Both the position numbers and the translations under genes were made by a program. 64,000 bases of DNA from Pectobacterium atrosepticum. Lineage in GTDB: Bacteria; Pseudomonadota; Gammaproteobacteria; Enterobacterales; Enterobacteriaceae. How positions within the stretch are numbered: position 1 is the stretch's first letter; every line of letters starts with the position of its first letter. The stretch lies in the NCBI GenBank assembly GCA_019056595.1, contig CP036163.1, positions 1,550,001 to 1,614,000 of the forward strand, in the 5' to 3' direction. Below the pieces are notes generated by a model. The model did no database searches. It was not told the DNA's origin and saw only the letters and a program-made list of their open reading frames with translations. This document shows positions 1-9,067 of the stretch, one piece after another.

Positions 1-1310
1 ACCAACATACTATTTCACGCAGTGACATCAGCGATAATGCGCTGAAAGTACTTTATCGCCTGAACAAAGCGGGCTACGAAGCTTATCTGGTTGGCGGCGG
101 CGTACGCGATCTGCTGCTGGGTAAAAAGCCGAAGGATTTTGATATCACCACTAACGCCACGCCCGATCAGGTGCGCAAGTTATTCCGCAACTGTCGTTTG
201 GTAGGGCGTCGTTTCCGTCTCGCACATATTATGTTCGGGCCCGAGGTGATTGAAGTTGCTACATTCCGCGGTCACCATGAACAGCATCAGGAACAGCAAG
301 AAGCCAAAAACTCTTCTCAGCAGGCTCAGAGCGGCATGCTGCTGCGCGACAACATTTTCGGATCGGTTGAAGAAGACGCCCAACGCCGCGATTTTTCTAT
401 CAATAGCCTCTATTACAGTATTTCTGATTTCAGCGTACGCGATTATACCAATGGCCTGAACGATCTCCGCCAGGGTGTCATTCGCATGATTGGCGATCCT
501 GAAACGCGCTACCGTGAAGATCCGGTGCGTATGCTGCGTGCCGTCCGTTTCGCTGCCAAGTTGAACATGACCGTCAGCCCGGAAACCGCCGAACCGATTC
601 CTCGTCTGGCCGCGCTGCTGCATGATATTCCTGCGGCGCGGATGTTTGAGGAATCGCTGAAGCTGCTTCAGTCAGGCTATGGCTACCCAACGTATAAAAT
701 GCTGTGTGAATACCAGCTGTTCCAGCCGCTTTTCCCACTGCTGAGCCGCCATTTCACACCAAACAGCGATTCCACGCTGGAACGCATGGTTGCACAAGTG
801 CTGAAAAACACCGATCAGCGTCTGCAAAACGATATGCGGGTGAATCCGGCATTTTTGTTCTCCGCCATGCTGTGGTATCCGCTGATTGAACATGCGCAAA
901 AGCTGGCACAGGAAAGTGGTCTGGCCTACTTAGATGCGTTCGCGCTGGCAATGAACGATGTGCTGGACGAACAATGCCGTTCTCTGGCGATCCCTAAGCG
1001 TATTACCTCTTTAGTCCGCGATATCTGGCAACTGCAAATGCGCCTGTCTCGTCGTCAGGGTAAACGCGCTTATAAACTGATGGAGCATCCTAAATTCCGC
1101 GCCGCGTATGACCTTCTTTGCCTGCGCGCCGAGATTGAAAACCATCAGGAGCTGCTGCGTCTGGCTCAGTGGTGGGGAGAATTCCAAGTTGCGGCCCCGC
1201 CGCGTCAGCAAAATATGCTTAAATCGCTGGATGATGGCCCGACACCACATCGTCGCTCCCGCCCTCGTCGACCGCGTAAACCTACGACAGCACGCAGGGA
1301 TCAACCCTGA
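1..1310 (+). CDS. pcnB: Poly(A) polymerase I, 5' end outside window
   Basis: This enzyme adds poly(A) tails to RNA 3' ends and so promotes RNA decay. The reading frame is open from position 3 with no start codon, so the N-terminus lies outside the window. The nucleotidyltransferase core is visible at once: a [10 protein letters not shown] loop followed by KKPKDFDI, whose two Asp residues are metal ligands in this family. Downstream come the [20 protein letters not shown]-binding motif and a very basic Arg/Pro-rich tail typical of PcnB rather than of CCA-adding enzymes. The stop codon overlaps the folK start (ATGA), as expected for the enterobacterial pcnB-folK pair. Confidence 0.95.
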   Translation, partial: QHTISRSDISDNALKVLYRLNKAGYEAYLVGGGVRDLLLGKKPKDFDITTNATPDQVRKLFRNCRLVGRRFRLAHIMFGPEVIEVATFRGHHEQHQEQQEAKNSSQQAQSGMLLRDNIFGSVEEDAQRRDFSINSLYYSISDFSVRDYTNGLNDLRQGVIRMIGDPETRYREDPVRMLRAVRFAAKLNMTVSPETAEPIPRLAALLHDIPAARMFEESLKLLQSGYGYPTYKMLCEYQLFQPLFPLLSRHFTPNSDSTLERMVAQVLKNTDQRLQNDMRVNPAFLFSAMLWYPLIEHAQKLAQESGLAYLDAFALAMNDVLDEQCRSLAIPKRITSLVRDIWQLQMRLSRRQGKRAYKLMEHPKFRAAYDLLCLRAEIENHQELLRLAQWWGEFQVAAPPRQQNMLKSLDDGPTPHRRSRPRRPRKPTTARRDQP

Positions 1311-1807
1311 TGACACGCGTGTATCTGGCGCTGGGCAGCAATCTTGCCCAGCCTTTGCAACAGGTACGCGCCGCACTGGCTGCGCTGGATGCGATTCTAC
1401 AGACTCGCGTCATTCGCTGTTCCTCGTTTTATCGTAGTCGCCCGCTCGGCCCGCAGGATCAACCGGATTATCTTAATGCCGTCGTTGAGTTGGAAACTAC
1501 ATTAGCCGCCGAGTCGTTGCTCGATTGCACACAGGCTATCGAGCTGGAACAAGGTCGCGAACGTAAGGCGCACCGCTGGGGTCCGCGCACGTTGGATTTG
1601 GACATTCTGCTGTTCGGTGATGCCATCATCCAGACAGAACGCCTGACGGTGCCGCATTACGACATGAAAAATCGTGAGTTCATGCTCTATCCGCTCGTAG
1701 AAATCGCCCCTGAACTGACGTTCCCCGACGGCGAAACACTCACTCAACGGTTAACCGATGTCGACCGCAATGGTCTGACATTGTGGGACAACAGCAATCC
1801 CGCCTAA
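1310..1807 (+). CDS. folK: 6-Hydroxymethyl-dihydropterin pyrophosphokinase
   Basis: FolK transfers pyrophosphate from ATP to 6-hydroxymethyl-7,8-dihydropterin in folate synthesis. The 165-residue protein opens with VYLALGSNL, the family N-terminal motif, and carries the HPPK signature RWGPRTLDLDIL, in which Asp96 and Asp98 correspond to the Mg-binding pair. Length is close to the 159 residues of E. coli HPPK. The ATG overlaps the pcnB stop by one base of a TGATG arrangement, which suggests translational coupling. Confidence 0.96.
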   Translation: MTRVYLALGSNLAQPLQQVRAALAALDAILQTRVIRCSSFYRSRPLGPQDQPDYLNAVVELETTLAAESLLDCTQAIELEQGRERKAHRWGPRTLDLDILLFGDAIIQTERLTVPHYDMKNREFMLYPLVEIAPELTFPDGETLTQRLTDVDRNGLTLWDNSNPA

Positions 1808-1923
1808 GCCATATTAAAGCCTGCCTACAAGCAGATTGAAGCATGGCGGGTATATCGCTACACGTCGGCTTACATTAGAATGTTCCCCTTGATTCTTCGC
1901 CCTATTGACATAGGAAGACCGTC

Positions 1924-2718
1924 ATGAAACCGACGACTATCTCCCACTTGCGCCAATGGAAACAAGAGCAGCGAAAATTCGCTACGATAACGGCTTACGA
2001 TGCCAGCTTCTCTCGTTTGTTTTTTGAACAAGGCATTCGCGTGATGCTGGTGGGTGACTCTCTGGGAATGACCGTGCAAGGTCACGACTCCACACTGCCC
2101 GTGACCACACACGACATCGTTTACCATACACAGTGTGTCCGCCGTGGCGCACCGCTGGCACTGGTTCTCTCCGATATGCCTTTTATGACCTACGCCACGC
2201 CGGAACAAACATTCAGCCAGGCAGCAGAACTGATGCGCGCTGGGGCGAATATGGTGAAGCTGGAAGGCGGAAGCTGGCTTGCCCCAACGGTAAAAATGCT
2301 GACTGAACGTGCCGTGCCGGTTTGCGGTCATCTGGGTCTGACTCCGCAGTCCGTTAACATCTTCGGTGGCTATAAAATTCAGGGCCGCAGCGAAAGCGAT
2401 GCCAATCAGCTGCTGGCCGATGCTCTTGCGCTTGAAGAAGCAGGTGCTCAGTTGCTCGTGCTGGAATGCGTGCCTGTCGCGCTGGCCAAACGTGTAACAG
2501 AAGCGCTGTCTATTCCCGTGATCGGCATTGGCGCAGGCAACGTCACCGACGGGCAGATTCTGGTCATGCATGATGCTTTAGGCATTACCGGCGACAGCAC
2601 GCCTAAGTTTGCCAAGAATTTTCTGGCGCAAAGCGGTGATATTCGCACGGCGGTACGCCTGTATTCACAAGAAGTCGAACAGGGTATCTACCCAGCCGAA
2701 GAACATTCATTTCATTAA
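1924..2718 (+). CDS. panB: 3-Methyl-2-oxobutanoate hydroxymethyltransferase
   Basis: PanB makes ketopantoate from 2-oxoisovalerate and methylene-tetrahydrofolate, the first committed step to pantothenate. The 264-residue length equals that of E. coli PanB. The Mg ligands are in place: Asp45 in LVGDSLGM, Asp84 in LSDMPF and Glu114 in MVKLEGG. An AGGAAG ribosome site lies just before the ATG. It heads panB-panC-panD, although a 154-base gap with two inverted repeats separates it from panC. Confidence 0.96.
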   Translation: MKPTTISHLRQWKQEQRKFATITAYDASFSRLFFEQGIRVMLVGDSLGMTVQGHDSTLPVTTHDIVYHTQCVRRGAPLALVLSDMPFMTYATPEQTFSQAAELMRAGANMVKLEGGSWLAPTVKMLTERAVPVCGHLGLTPQSVNIFGGYKIQGRSESDANQLLADALALEEAGAQLLVLECVPVALAKRVTEALSIPVIGIGAGNVTDGQILVMHDALGITGDSTPKFAKNFLAQSGDIRTAVRLYSQEVEQGIYPAEEHSFH

Positions 2719-2872
2719 TCTAATGCTGGTTACTGAAACGTGAATTTAGGGGGAAACACGGTAATGAGGTTCCTGCAGGGATGCCTCACACAGTGGTAGC
2801 CCCCGAGATCTCGGGCCTAAACGATCGGCATTCATTCCACTAGTCAGGCTATTGTTGTTAAGGAGTATCGGT
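2719..2872 (+). other. panB-panC intergenic region with two inverted repeats
   Basis: This gap inside an expected operon holds a perfect 14-base palindrome, CCCGAGATCTCGGG at 2802-2815, and just before it an imperfect hairpin between GAGG (near 2766) and CCTC (near 2784). No T-run follows either one, so neither is a standard intrinsic terminator. They may be RNA hairpins affecting stability or translation of the panCD part. The function is unknown. Confidence 0.5.
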
Positions 2873-3727
2873 GTGTTGATTATCGAAACCCCTCTGCTGC
2901 TGCGCCGCGAAGTCCGTCGCTGGCGTCAGGAAGGGAAACGTATTGCTTTGGTTCCCACCATGGGTAATTTGCATGATGGGCACATGACGCTGGTCGATGA
3001 AGCCAGAGCGCGCGCCGACATCGTTATTGCCAGCGTTTTTGTCAATCCCATGCAGTTTGAGCGGCCAGATGATTTAGCCCGCTACCCCCGAACGTTGCAG
3101 GAAGACTGCGAGAAACTGAACCGCCGTGGTGCCGATCTGGTTTTCGCACCGAGCCCAGATGTGATATACCCAAATGGACTGGAGTCGCAAACGTTTGTCG
3201 ATGTCCCCGGCCTGTCTTCTATGTTGGAAGGTGCCAGCCGTCCCGGTCATTTCCGAGGCGTAGCCACCATCGTTAGCAAGCTGTTCAATCTGGTACAGCC
3301 GGATTTAGCCTGCTTCGGTGAGAAAGATTACCAGCAGTTAGCGCTGATTCGGCAGCTTGCCCGCGATATGGGCTATGACATTGATATCGTTGGCGTCCCT
3401 ATCGTGCGAGCAAAAGACGGTTTGGCATTAAGTTCACGTAATGGCTATCTCAGTGCTGAAGAGCGCCAACTGGCACCACAACTTTATCAGTTGATGATGG
3501 CGCTTTCGGCGCAGTTGGACAACGGCGATCGCCAGATAGATATATTGCTGGAGCAGGTAGCTGAGAAGCTGCGCGAAGCAGGCTTTACGCCTGATGAACT
3601 GTTTATCTGTGATGCTGATACGCTGCAACCGCTAAGCGCTGCCAGCACGCGTGCTGTGATTTTGATGGCTGCCTGGTTAGGCAAGGCTAGATTGATTGAT
3701 AACCACCAGGTCGATTTGACTGTATGA
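2873..3727 (+). CDS. panC: Pantothenate synthetase
   Basis: PanC joins pantoate and beta-alanine using ATP. I chose the GTG at 2873 because AAGGAG lies seven bases upstream and the protein then begins MLIIET, as in E. coli PanC; a TTG 21 bases upstream extends the frame but would contain the ribosome site. The 284-residue protein shows the nucleotidyl-transferase HxGH motif (NLHDGH, His34 and His37), FGEKDYQQL and [10 protein letters not shown], the KMSKS-like loop. panD follows after 17 bases. Confidence 0.95.
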
Positions 3728-3744
3728 ACCGAGGTAACAAAGCG

Positions 3745-4125
3745 ATGATACGTACCATGCTGCAAGGCAAGCTGCACCGGGTGAAAGTAACTCAGGCTGA
3801 CTTGCATTATGAAGGCTCTTGCGCCATCGATCAGGATTTTATGGATGCCGCAGGCATTCTGGAATACGAAGCGATTGATATCTACAACGTTGATAACGGT
3901 CAGCGTTTCTCTACCTACGCCATTGCAGGCGAAAGAGGCTCACGCATTATCTCCGTGAACGGCGCCGCCGCTCGCTGCGCCTGCGTAGGCGACAAGCTGA
4001 TTATCTGTTCCTACGTGCAGATGTCGGACGAACAAGCCAGAAGCCACAGCCCTAAGGTTGCCTATTTCTCTGGCGAGAATGAGCTACAACGTCAGGCCAA
4101 AGCCATTCCGGTCCAGGTCGCCTGA
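3745..4125 (+). CDS. panD: Aspartate 1-decarboxylase proenzyme
   Basis: PanD decarboxylates aspartate to beta-alanine, feeding PanC. The start at 3745 gives [15 protein letters not shown] and 126 residues, the E. coli length; seven upstream in-frame codons overlap panC and are not needed. Self-cleavage between Gly24 and Ser25 (HYEGSCAI) creates the pyruvoyl cofactor, and both residues are present. A strong hairpin at 4145-4166 ends the operon. Confidence 0.96.
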
Positions 4126-4144
4126 TCGCTTTATCGATAAGCAA

Positions 4145-4166
4145 AAGGCGGTGTCACCACCGCCTT
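4145..4166. terminator. Hairpin between panD and yadH
   Basis: A nine-base-pair stem (AAGGCGGTG / CACCGCCTT) with loop TCAC lies between convergent panD and yadH. Short A-rich and T-containing flanks on either side suggest it may serve both transcripts. Confidence 0.75.
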
Positions 4167-4187
4167 CTCATTTACAGAATTGACACA

Positions 4188-4958
4188 CTACGTCCGCAAC
4201 CCACGTCCGCGTTCAATCAGCCACCAGACTAGTAAATAAAACACTACGATAAAGGCAATCAGCACCGACATCGTGAACAGTAGCGGCACATCCTGAATCC
4301 CGAGGAAGCCATAGCGGAAACCACTAATCATGTACACCACCGGGTTCAGTTTGGAAACAGCCTGCCAGACAGGCGGCAGCAGCGTTAACGAGTAGAACAC
4401 GCCGCCCAGATAGGTCAGCGGCGTCAACACAAACGTCGGAATCAGGCTGATATCATCAAAGGTTTTCGCAAACACCGCATTCAGTAATCCCGCCAGCGAG
4501 AATAGCGTTGCCGTCAGTAACAGCGTCAGAACAATGACCCACCAGGCATGAACATGCAAAGGAACGAAGAACAGCGACACGGCGGTAACCAATACCCCGA
4601 CGCACACGCCACGCGCGATCCCCCCGCCAATATAACCCGCAATAATCACATGAGTCGGCACCGGCGCGACCAGCAGTTCTTCAATATTGCGTTGAAACTT
4701 GGCGCTGAAAAAGGAGGAAGCTACGTTGGCATACGCGTTGGTAATCACCGCCATCATGATCAGGCCCGGCACGATAAACTGCATGTAAGTGAAACCGTGC
4801 ATTTCACCAATACGTGAGCCGATCAGGTTGCCGAAAATAATAAAGTACAGCGTCATGGTGATCACTGGCGGCACCAGAGTTTGAATCCAGATCCGCCCAA
4901 ATCGGGTCACTTCTTTAACCCAGATACTCTGTAGCGCTACCCAATACAAATGCATCAT
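4188..4958 (-). CDS. yadH: ABC-2 type exporter permease YadH
   Basis: This 256-residue inner membrane protein has about six hydrophobic segments and resembles ABC-2 family permeases such as E. coli YadH. It pairs with the ATPase encoded immediately upstream; the start codon overlaps the yadG stop by four bases, so the two are coupled. The substrate is not known in this family branch and cannot be read from sequence. Confidence 0.9.
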   Translation of the reverse strand: MMHLYWVALQSIWVKEVTRFGRIWIQTLVPPVITMTLYFIIFGNLIGSRIGEMHGFTYMQFIVPGLIMMAVITNAYANVASSFFSAKFQRNIEELLVAPVPTHVIIAGYIGGGIARGVCVGVLVTAVSLFFVPLHVHAWWVIVLTLLLTATLFSLAGLLNAVFAKTFDDISLIPTFVLTPLTYLGGVFYSLTLLPPVWQAVSKLNPVVYMISGFRYGFLGIQDVPLLFTMSVLIAFIVVFYLLVWWLIERGRGLRT

Positions 4959-5893
4959 GCCTTTTCTCCCTTACCGTTCACCCCGTCCCCATTAACCAAC
5001 GAGACAAACAGCTCTTCCAGCCGGTTAGCTTTATTGCGCATACTCAATATTGTTATCCCTTGCGCGCTTAGCTGACTGAATAACGCGTTCAGTCCTTGCT
5101 CGCGCATCACATCCACTTCCAGCGTTGACGTATCCGTCAGGCGGAACGCATAACCCTCAATCTGTGGTAGCGGGCTTTTCGCCGCCAGATCGAAAATAAA
5201 CGTTTCTGATTTCAGTTGAGCAAGCAACTGCTTCATCGAGGTATTCTCCACCAGCTCTCCCCGCTGGATGATCCCGATGTTGCGGCACAGCATTTCCGCT
5301 TCTTCCAGATAGTGCGTCGTCAGGATAATCGTGGTGCCCTGCGCATTCAGCTCCTTCAAAAAGCCCCACATGGAGCGGCGTAGTTCGATATCCACGCCCG
5401 CAGTGGGTTCATCAAGAATCAGCAGTTTAGGCTCATGCATTAACGCACGCGCAATCATCAGGCGACGCTTCATACCACCGGACAACATCATCGCTTTTTC
5501 GTCGCGTTTTCCCCACAAATCCAGCTGTTTAAGGTATTTTTCCGCACGCGGCAACGCATCCTGACGTTTCACGCCATAGTAACCCGCCTGATTAACTACA
5601 ATCTGCAATACCGTCTCGAAAGGATTGAAGTTAAATTCCTGGGGGACCAACCCCAGCTGGCGCTTCGCATTCACTTTATCCAGCTCAAGATCGTAGCCAA
5701 AGACGCGAACTTTACCGGCGGTTTTGTTCACCAACGAGCTGATAATCCCAATCGTAGTGGACTTTCCTGCGCCATTCGGCCCCAGTAGCGCATAGAAATC
5801 CCCCGCCTCCACGTTCAGGTCGATCCCCCGTAACGCCTTGACGCCTCCCGCATAAGTTTTGGTTAGTTGCGCCAGTTCCAGTGCATATGTCAT
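4955..5893 (-). CDS. yadG: ABC exporter ATP-binding protein YadG
   Basis: This 312-residue ATPase has Walker A GPNGAGKST at residues 38-46, the signature LSGGMKRRL, Walker B LLILDEPTAGVD and a switch His in TTHYLEEAE. The C-terminal third is the DUF4162-like extension seen in ABC-2 exporter ATPases. It forms an operon with yadH, as in E. coli. An ERIC element lies just upstream. Confidence 0.92.
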   Translation of the reverse strand: MTYALELAQLTKTYAGGVKALRGIDLNVEAGDFYALLGPNGAGKSTTIGIISSLVNKTAGKVRVFGYDLELDKVNAKRQLGLVPQEFNFNPFETVLQIVVNQAGYYGVKRQDALPRAEKYLKQLDLWGKRDEKAMMLSGGMKRRLMIARALMHEPKLLILDEPTAGVDIELRRSMWGFLKELNAQGTTIILTTHYLEEAEMLCRNIGIIQRGELVENTSMKQLLAQLKSETFIFDLAAKSPLPQIEGYAFRLTDTSTLEVDVMREQGLNALFSQLSAQGITILSMRNKANRLEELFVSLVNGDGVNGKGEKA

Positions 5894-5949
5894 AAGAAAT
5901 GGATTGCCTTATTATCAGTGAGTTCTACAGATTCGAAGTGTGACAAATA

Positions 5950-6078
<129 letters not shown>

Positions 6079-6155
6079 CTATCGTTTTTCAAACGACGTA
6101 TGTTGCCTTATATTACTCCCCACTGCCCCTTGTTTGTCACAGGTCATTTACTTTC

Positions 6156-6797
6156 ATGAAAGAAATTGAAACGCTCATCGCGAACAACCAGCTTTGGTCT
6201 AAAACGATGGTGGAAGAGGATCCTGGCTATTTTGAACGACTGGCGCAGGCACAACGACCCCGTTTTCTATGGATTGGATGCTCGGACAGTCGCGTACCTG
6301 CGGAAAGTCTGACCAGCCTTGAGCCTGGTGAACTGTTTGTTCACCGTAACGTCGCAAATCTGGTCATTCACACCGATCTCAATTGCCTGTCAGTTGTACA
6401 GTATGCTGTCGAAGTTCTCGAAGTCGAACACATCATCATCTGCGGCCACTACGGCTGCGGCGGTGTTCAGGCGGCGGTGGAAAACCCAGAGTTGGGTTTG
6501 ATTAACAACTGGCTGCTGCATATCCGTGATTTGTGGTACAAGCATAGTTCGCTGCTGGGGGAATTGCCTCCCGAACAGCGCCTGAATACACTCTGCGAAA
6601 TCAACGTTGTCGAGCAGGTTTATAACCTCGGCCACTCCACGATCATGCAGTCCGCATGGAAGCGTGGGCAGAAAGTCACGATCCACGGTTGGGTTTACGG
6701 TATTCAGGATGGCCGTCTGCGCGATCTGGAAGTGACTGCGACCAATCGGGAGACGCTAGAACAGCGTTATCGCCGCGCGATTTCCACCCTGTCTTGA
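6156..6797 (+). CDS. can: Beta-class carbonic anhydrase
   Basis: Can interconverts CO2 and bicarbonate in the cytoplasm. The zinc ligands of the beta class are visible: Cys42 and Asp44 in [12 protein letters not shown], and His and Cys in GHYGCGG near residues 98-101. At 213 residues it is close to E. coli Can (220). It lies beside hpt in convergent orientation, as in E. coli. Confidence 0.95.
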   Translation: MKEIETLIANNQLWSKTMVEEDPGYFERLAQAQRPRFLWIGCSDSRVPAESLTSLEPGELFVHRNVANLVIHTDLNCLSVVQYAVEVLEVEHIIICGHYGCGGVQAAVENPELGLINNWLLHIRDLWYKHSSLLGELPPEQRLNTLCEINVVEQVYNLGHSTIMQSAWKRGQKVTIHGWVYGIQDGRLRDLEVTATNRETLEQRYRRAISTLS

Positions 6798-6806
6798 TTC
6801 GCTGCC

Positions 6807-6829
6807 CGACGCCCACTCGCTGGGCGTCG
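6807..6829. other. Hairpin between convergent can and hpt
   Basis: A perfect nine-base-pair stem (CGACGCCCA / TGGGCGTCG) with loop CTCGC lies ten bases after the can stop. It has no T-run on either strand, so it may block 3' exonucleases rather than act as a classic terminator. Confidence 0.5.
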
Positions 6830-6856
6830 CTCACCGCATCGGCCTTATCTTGACCA

Positions 6857-7390
6857 TTATTCTTGCGGAACAACCTTACCGACGTAAGGTAAATGGCGGT
6901 AGTGCTGAGCATAGTCGATGCCGTAACCCACGACGAACTCATCAGGGATCGAGAACCCAACCCATTCCACTTTAACCGCAACTTCACGGCGCTCTGGTTT
7001 GTCCAGCAGCGTACAGATAGCCAATGATTTCGGCTCACGCAGTTGCAGAATTTCCCGCACTCGGCTCAGCGTATTGCCCGAGTCGATGATATCTTCAACG
7101 ATCAATACGTCTTTACCGCGAATATCTTCATCCAAATCTTTCAGGATTTTAACATCGCGCGTACTGTTCATACCGCTGCCATAGCTGGATGCCGTCATAA
7201 AATCCACTTCGTGAGGGACATCGATCGCCCGGCACAAATCAGCCATAAAGATAAACGATCCGCGCAAGAGCCCCACCAGTACCATATCGCTGCCGCTATC
7301 ACGGTAATGTTCGCTGATCTGTTGCCCCAGTTCGGTAACCCGCGCCATCACTTCCTGTTCAGAAATCATGACTTCCACGGTATGTTTCAT
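6857..7390 (-). CDS. hpt: Hypoxanthine phosphoribosyltransferase
   Basis: Hpt salvages hypoxanthine to IMP. The PRPP-binding loop [14 protein letters not shown] and the flexible-loop region SSYGSGM are clear. I place the start at the second of two adjacent ATG codons, giving MKHTVEVMI and 177 residues as in E. coli; the ATG at 7393 is an equally possible start. The upstream AAAGAG is a weak ribosome site. Confidence 0.93.
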   Translation of the reverse strand: MKHTVEVMISEQEVMARVTELGQQISEHYRDSGSDMVLVGLLRGSFIFMADLCRAIDVPHEVDFMTASSYGSGMNSTRDVKILKDLDEDIRGKDVLIVEDIIDSGNTLSRVREILQLREPKSLAICTLLDKPERREVAVKVEWVGFSIPDEFVVGYGIDYAQHYRHLPYVGKVVPQE

Positions 7391-7542
7391 CATACTGATA
7401 ACTCTTTGAAGTAAGGTATTCAGCATCATCGACAAAATGACAAACTCATTATCGATGATGCGCCAATGCTGACGTTTAAATCAGTCTGGGCAGTGCCCAA
7501 GCGCGCGAAGTATATCAGAAACCACACCATGAAGGAGACATC

Positions 7543-7977
7543 ATGAGCACACCACCCGTGGATGTTTGCTACAAAGTGAACGCCCCGCTTTCCAGCCAGC
7601 AGTTCGTTGAGCTATTAGCGAAAACCTCATTGGGACCGCGTCGCCCGCTGGATGATGAGACGGCGATTACAGGTATGCTTAAGCACGCCAACCTGCTGGT
7701 TTCCGCATGGCAAGGGGAGACACTGGTTGGCATTGCGCGCAGCGTGACAGATTTTCATTTTTGCTGTTATCTGTCCGATCTGGCGGTGTCAGACGACTTT
7801 CAGCATGCGGGGATAGGGAAGAAGCTGATTCAACAAACCGCTCAGCAGCTGGGGAAAGGCTGCAAAATCATTTTGCTGGCCGCACCGCTGGCGGTGGATT
7901 ACTACCCGAAATTAGGATTTGAAAAGCACAACAGCGCCTGGCTCATGGCTGCATCAGATCTGCACTCAGAGGCGTAA
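7543..7977 (+). CDS. GNAT-family N-acetyltransferase
   Basis: This 144-residue protein has the GNAT fold pattern: a beta strand YLSDLAVSDDF followed by the acetyl-CoA pyrophosphate loop QHAGIGKKLI and a C-terminal YYPKLGFEKH. AAGGAG lies just before the ATG. The substrate is not predictable. Its stop abuts the stop of the convergent ABC ATPase gene with no bases between. Confidence 0.85.
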   Translation: MSTPPVDVCYKVNAPLSSQQFVELLAKTSLGPRRPLDDETAITGMLKHANLLVSAWQGETLVGIARSVTDFHFCCYLSDLAVSDDFQHAGIGKKLIQQTAQQLGKGCKIILLAAPLAVDYYPKLGFEKHNSAWLMAASDLHSEA

Positions 7978-9063
7978 TCATTTCATTTCGGGGCTTTCAG
8001 CCGTATTGTTGACGGTCGGTAAAGCAGGATACAAGACTGGAGGATCCGTCTTAATGCTTAAACGCACCTGCTGTCCTGGTTCAAACCAGTTGCCGGTCTG
8101 CACCAGCAGCATCAGTTCTCCCAGCTTCACCCGATACAAGTTTGATGTGCCCATAAATAATCGATCTTCGATCGACGCAGGACCATCGGGATCGAGCGCA
8201 AGCGCCACATCTGCCGGACGCACCATCCAATCGCACGGCGAATCGATCGACTGGTTGAGCGGATGTGTCGCGTGATGATCGCCCAATGGGCTCTGCCATT
8301 GATGGTCGCTCATAATTTTCACGGGTAAATAGTTCGTATTCCCCATAAAATCAGCGACAAAGCGGCTGTTCGGGCGGTGGTACAGTTCGGATGGATAACC
8401 CTGCTGCATAATCTTCCCTTCATCCAGCAGAATTAGATGGTCGGCGCAGGCAAAGGCTTCCTCTCGGTTGTGTGTAGCAAAAACCGCCGCGACATGGCGC
8501 TGTTTGAGAACCTGCCGCAACTCAGTGATCAGGCGATAACGAGTCTGGCTGTCCAAACCGGGAAATGGCTCGTCCAGCAACAGCAGTTTTGGTTCACAGG
8601 CCAGCGCACGGGCAATCGCCAAACGCTGTTGCTGTTCATTAGATAGCTCGTGTGGATAACGCGCAGCGACATCGTCCAGTTGCAACAGCGCCAGCATCTC
8701 CGCACAGATTGGCTTCACCTCGCTTTCCGGGCGGCCATATAAACCAAACGCAATGTTGCCTTCCACGGTTAGATGCGGAAAAAGCGCGTAATCCTGAAAA
8801 ATCAGTCCAACCTGACGTCGTTCAGGCAAGACGTATTCCTGCGGTGAGCTGATGGGCTCTCCCTCCAGCAAGATCTTGCCCTGAGTAATCGGCAGCAGGC
8901 CCGCGATCACCTGCAATAGCGCCGTTTTACCGCTACCGTTCCTACCCAGCAGACAGATAGTCTCATCATCGCGCACGGCAAATGAGATGTTCTCCAACAC
9001 AGGAGACTGCTGCAACGAACAACTTACCGCCTGAACGCTCAGAATATCTATCGACGCGGCCAT
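7978..9063 (-). CDS. Ferric-type ABC importer ATP-binding protein
   Basis: The 361-residue ATPase resembles FbpC/AfuC proteins of periplasmic iron(III) importers. Walker A GRNGSGKT is at residues 40-47, the Q-loop is GLIFQDYALFPHLT, Walker B is LLLLDEPFPGLD and the switch region is FATHNREEAF; a TOBE-like C-terminal domain follows. The ABC signature reads LSNEQQQRLAIARAL, so the usual Gly-Gly of LSGGQ is Asn-Glu, an unusual change. It lies four bases after the permease gene. The substrate is inferred from family only. Confidence 0.82.
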   Translation of the reverse strand: MAASIDILSVQAVSCSLQQSPVLENISFAVRDDETICLLGRNGSGKTALLQVIAGLLPITQGKILLEGEPISSPQEYVLPERRQVGLIFQDYALFPHLTVEGNIAFGLYGRPESEVKPICAEMLALLQLDDVAARYPHELSNEQQQRLAIARALACEPKLLLLDEPFPGLDSQTRYRLITELRQVLKQRHVAAVFATHNREEAFACADHLILLDEGKIMQQGYPSELYHRPNSRFVADFMGNTNYLPVKIMSDHQWQSPLGDHHATHPLNQSIDSPCDWMVRPADVALALDPDGPASIEDRLFMGTSNLYRVKLGELMLLVQTGNWFEPGQQVRLSIKTDPPVLYPALPTVNNTAESPEMK

Positions 9064-9067
9064 GTGA

